Source: CAIOJG01 sp964477455 (GTDB taxonomy: Bacteria > Patescibacteriota > Patescibacteriia > Magasanikbacterales > GWA2-37-8). From it: 7,877 nucleotides of DNA. The notes under the pieces are model-generated. The model ran no database searches. It saw only the letters and a list, made by a program, of their open reading frames with translations, and had not been told where the DNA came from. The translations under genes and the position numbers were made by a program. The DNA lies in assembly GCA_964477455.1 (NCBI GenBank), contig CAYZHG010000022.1, positions 1 to 7,877 of the forward strand. The letters are read 5' to 3'. Below, piece by piece: positions 6,033-7,877 of this stretch (the stretch's first letter is position 1; every line of letters begins with the position of its first letter).

Positions 6033-7625
6033 ATGCAAGAAAAAAGATCGGTGTTTGGGGTTTTGTTAATATTGTCATTGTTTTTATTGATTCCTTCTGA
6101 ATCTAAAGCAGTGCCTTTGGATGCAAAGCAAAACTTTAACATGACAACGGTGGTAGCTTTAAACAAGAGCGGCGGTGTTGTAAATAACGCCCAAATTGAA
6201 GTTTATAATGAGTGTAAAGCTTTGGCAGAAGCAGTGAAAACTCAGGCAAACGACTACTATATCGTAGTAAATGGAAAAGAATTTAAGGCGAGCCGTGCCA
6301 GTGTGGTTCTTACCTCTACTTTCGATGCCAAAAAAGTAATGAAAGATGAATATAGTATAAATTTTTATGCTAATAAAGAAAAAAATATTGAAAATGAATA
6401 TTTGAGTGTTCTCTGTTCAGAAAATACCAATAGTATTTTATTTAATTATAATGGTACTAAACTTGGGGATTGGTCGGAAGTTGCAACAACAGAAAGATCT
6501 TTTTTTACTTACACAAAAAGTAAAAATCTGAAGAAGATTTCAACTGCTGGCACCTTTGTGCAAAGTGATAAAAATGGAGGTATGGGTGGTTATACATATA
6601 CTACACCATGGAAATCTGATTTTAATAATTTAAATAAAAGATTGGTTCTAGTTACAGAATCAGATAACGCTGATTCAAAAACCTCTGTTTCTGAACACAT
6701 TTATTCTGATCAGGCTGATTATAATCAGTGTGTGAAAGACGAAAATCCATATTGTATAAAGAAGTCAGGAAATTTTTTGGTAATGTTTGTTAATTCAGGT
6801 GTTGGTTCCAAAAAAATTGATTTTTGGGTTGATGGTTCGAATACAAATTTACCTAAAGTTGAGGTAACCACACCTGATCCGAAAGAGGCAATTACTACTG
6901 TTGTTTCTGATACTATATTTGATTTTCTCGCCGAAGATGGCAACTGGAATGCTGGCTATTGGGGTGGAACTACACGCTACAATGACGACGTGTATGATCA
7001 GTGTGTAAAATTTGTTGATATTCTAAAAAATAAATCATATTCATATAAGATTTCAGTAAATGGCGGTTCGTTCAATGTTGGGTCATATGTGGTTATGCAG
7101 ACGCCGAGTTATAATTTTGAAGGGGTAAAGTCAGATGGCTATTCTATTAGTTTAATTCTTGAAAAAAATCAAAAAGAATTAAAAAATTATTTATCCTTGA
7201 GTTGTGGTGCGGATATGAAAAAGGTAGATTTTACTTTTGTAGGTGACAAGCTAGGTGTTAAAGATCAAAACGATCCAAAATATGACAAAAAGTTGACTAT
7301 TACAAAAATTGAAAATAAACTGAAAAAAATAGCTACTAAAGGTGCTTATAAACAAATTAGCGGTAGTGAATGGGGTGGCTATACTTATACAACACCTTGG
7401 AAATCTACTTTTAATGGTTTGGATAAAAAATTAGTGTTGGTCTCAGAAGTTAGAAAGAATGATGGGTCAACCGTTACCGCTCAATATGTAAAAGGAGGAT
7501 TTAGTAATTATACAAAGTGTCTTAAAAGCAATATGCCATTTTGTTTCAAAAAAGTAGGAAATAAGTTAGTAATGTTTGCTCGCATTGGGTATGGTTCAAA
7601 AATTGTAAATTTCTGGACTAAATAG
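6033..7625 (+). CDS. Secreted protein with two tandem four-cysteine domains, unknown function
   Basis: 530 residues. A Sec signal peptide (hydrophobic 8-20) has a probable cleavage site after SKA (24-26). The mature protein consists of two homologous domains, about 40-268 and 303-530, joined by a Pro/Thr/Asp-rich linker (about 270-295). Cysteines at 61, 128, 233 and 241 recur at 324, 391, 496 and 504, each shifted by exactly 263. The signature YTYTTPWKS recurs at 187 and 450 with the same shift. In the 24 residues from each signature, 18 are identical. Other shared parts are KKI.T.G, CxKxxxPxC.KK and GSKxxxFW. The constant cysteines suggest two disulfides per domain. There is no anchor or catalytic motif. 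It lies 9 nt after the previous secreted protein and is probably co-expressed with it. There is no Shine-Dalgarno, and the start is chosen for the signal peptide. Not a family I recognise. Confidence 0.85.
   Translation: MQEKRSVFGVLLILSLFLLIPSESKAVPLDAKQNFNMTTVVALNKSGGVVNNAQIEVYNECKALAEAVKTQANDYYIVVNGKEFKASRASVVLTSTFDAKKVMKDEYSINFYANKEKNIENEYLSVLCSENTNSILFNYNGTKLGDWSEVATTERSFFTYTKSKNLKKISTAGTFVQSDKNGGMGGYTYTTPWKSDFNNLNKRLVLVTESDNADSKTSVSEHIYSDQADYNQCVKDENPYCIKKSGNFLVMFVNSGVGSKKIDFWVDGSNTNLPKVEVTTPDPKEAITTVVSDTIFDFLAEDGNWNAGYWGGTTRYNDDVYDQCVKFVDILKNKSYSYKISVNGGSFNVGSYVVMQTPSYNFEGVKSDGYSISLILEKNQKELKNYLSLSCGADMKKVDFTFVGDKLGVKDQNDPKYDKKLTITKIENKLKKIATKGAYKQISGSEWGGYTYTTPWKSTFNGLDKKLVLVSEVRKNDGSTVTAQYVKGGFSNYTKCLKSNMPFCFKKVGNKLVMFARIGYGSKIVNFWTK
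6204..6833 (+). repeat. Protein-level repeat, copy 1 (residues 58-267)
   Basis: First copy of the internal duplication in the last secreted protein. It aligns without gaps to copy 2 at a shift of 789 bases (263 codons) at every anchor checked: four cysteines, YTYTTPWKS and the terminal FW. DNA identity is low at silent sites, so the duplication is old. Confidence 0.85.
6993..7622 (+). repeat. Protein-level repeat, copy 2 (residues 321-530)
   Basis: Second copy of the duplication, ending exactly at the protein C-terminus with GSKIVNFW. The region before it (300-320, with NWNAGYWGG) is the poorly matching equivalent of residues 37-57 in copy 1. Confidence 0.85.
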
Positions 7626-7631
7626 CATAAT

Positions 7632-7660
7632 TTGACAATTAAAGTTAGTTATTATATTAT
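7632..7660 (+). promoter_or_regulatory. Sigma70 promoter of the T-box transcript
   Basis: TTGACA (7632-7637), a 17-nt spacer and TATTAT (7655-7660), starting 7 nt after the stop of the preceding gene. Start of transcription is expected near 7666-7668 (GG at 7667-7668). No terminator lies between the preceding gene and this promoter, so upstream read-through may also enter the T-box and be stopped by its terminator. Confidence 0.8.
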
Positions 7661-7666
7661 TTAGTA

Positions 7667-7811
7667 GGTGATTGAAACGGCTACCAACCGTTTTCCGTAA
7701 GGATACCGATAATATCGGTGCTAAGCCATAATTAAAGTGAAATTTTCGGGTGGAACCGTCTAGATGAAATTCTTGACCCCGATATCTAAATTTAGATATC
7801 GGGGTTTTTAT
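7667..7811 (+). ncRNA. T-box riboswitch leader with reduced Stem I
   Basis: A tRNA-sensing leader of about 145 nt that lets RNA polymerase continue when uncharged tRNA binds. The conserved T-box TCGGGTGGAACCGTC (7746-7760) is present. UCGGG (7746-7750) pairs with CCCGA (7778-7782), then comes the 7-nt bulge UGGAACC (7751-7757), and GUC-U-AGA (7758-7764) pairs with UCU-U-GAC (7771-7777) around one U-U mismatch. This is the canonical antiterminator fold. The same CCCGA belongs to the terminator stem, so the two are mutually exclusive. The bulge UGGA should pair with a tRNA ending UCCA, that is discriminator U73, as in many Gly, Thr and Cys tRNAs. Upstream there is room only for small hairpins: AAACGG/CCGTTT (7675-7680 with 7688-7693, loop CTACCAA), TCC-GTAA-GGA (7694-7703) and ACCGAT/ATCGGT (7705-7710 with 7714-7719). 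The long Stem I with distal loops of classical T-boxes is missing. Confidence 0.88.
7777..7811 (+). terminator. T-box Rho-independent terminator
   Basis: A perfect 28-nt palindrome (7777-7804) has CCCCGATATCTA pairing with TAGATATCGGGG around AATT, followed by TTTTTATT. The 5' arm shares CCCGA (7778-7782) with the antiterminator, which is what makes it a switch. It also terminates any read-through from the upstream genes. Confidence 0.92.
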
Positions 7812-7819
7812 TAACAAAT

Positions 7820-7849
7820 TGTCATATCCGTCTAAGTGGATAGCTGACA
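7820..7849 (+). other. 10-bp hairpin between T-box terminator and start codon
   Basis: TGTCATATCC (7820-7829) pairs with GGATA (7838-7842) and, after a GC bulge, TGACA (7845-7849), with an 8-nt loop. No T-run follows, so it is not a terminator. It ends 14 nt before the ATG at 7864 and may modulate translation or protect the read-through mRNA. Confidence 0.45.
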
Positions 7850-7863
7850 TAAAAATAATATAT

Positions 7864-7877
7864 ATGGAAAAAGAGCA
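7864..7877 (+). CDS. Start of T-box-controlled gene (truncated by window end)
   Basis: ATG GAA AAA GAG begins 52 nt after the T-box terminator and is cut off by the window end. No Shine-Dalgarno is seen, as for the other AT-rich genes here. Nothing in the four visible codons shows the product. T-boxes with this architecture usually control aminoacyl-tRNA synthetase or amino-acid uptake and synthesis genes. The UGGA bulge favours a Thr, Gly or Cys related gene, thrS being a reasonable first guess. The true start could be further downstream. Confidence 0.45.

Noticed and set aside
970..7625. UGA recoding (Gly), as in some CPR lineages
   Set aside because: All long genes are open under the standard code with no in-frame TGA, and they end in TAA or TAG. 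Recoded genomes would show many internal TGAs.
1296..7850. Minus-strand ORFs of 62-129 codons across the window
   Set aside because: All but the last overlap longer plus-strand genes with recognisable features; the last (7596-7850) runs through the T-box, its promoter and the perfect terminator. None has a signal, domain or promoter.

Overview
The window looks like a piece of an AT-rich bacterial genome, most plausibly from the Candidate Phyla Radiation (Patescibacteria, Parcubacteria-like). This is inferred from the mix of genes: a PilB/GspE pilus ATPase, a single-pass protein resembling the 'baseplate J-like' proteins common in Parcubacteria, an orphan polytopic membrane protein and several orphan exported proteins. 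Five of the six main genes also have no Shine-Dalgarno sequence. All complete genes stop with TAA or TAG and have no in-frame TGA, so the standard bacterial code fits and there is no sign of the UGA=Gly recoding seen in some CPR lineages.

Positions 1-909 form a self-contained and compositionally distinct unit. It holds a structured segment (1-80), a strong promoter (TTGACA-N17-TAAAAT), a heavily folded 5' leader with a 19-bp hairpin, and a small Cys-rich lipoprotein that has a Shine-Dalgarno sequence and is clearly GC-richer than everything after it. The unit ends in a further hairpin and a large Rho-independent terminator. It resembles a transferred or independently evolving single-gene transcription unit.

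Positions 910-7625 hold five co-directional genes in AT-rich sequence. They are a polytopic membrane protein of unknown function; PilB (2-nt gap, so almost certainly co-transcribed); and, after a second extended -10 promoter, a single-pass 'baseplate J-like' protein and two Sec-exported proteins of unknown function. The last of these has two tandem domains whose four cysteines repeat at exactly 263-residue spacing. PilB powers type IV pilus (or related type II secretion) assembly at the inner membrane. The close packing suggests, without proving, that the neighbours are envelope or pilus-associated factors.

Positions 7626-7877 contain a strong promoter (TTGACA-N17-TATTAT) and a compact T-box riboswitch. 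The T-box has the canonical 7-nt UGGAACC bulge, a mutually exclusive antiterminator and terminator, and a severely reduced Stem I. It precedes a gene whose first codons start at 7864, which by T-box precedent is probably an aminoacyl-tRNA synthetase or another amino-acid-related gene. The T-box with its minimal Stem I is the most interesting item in the window.
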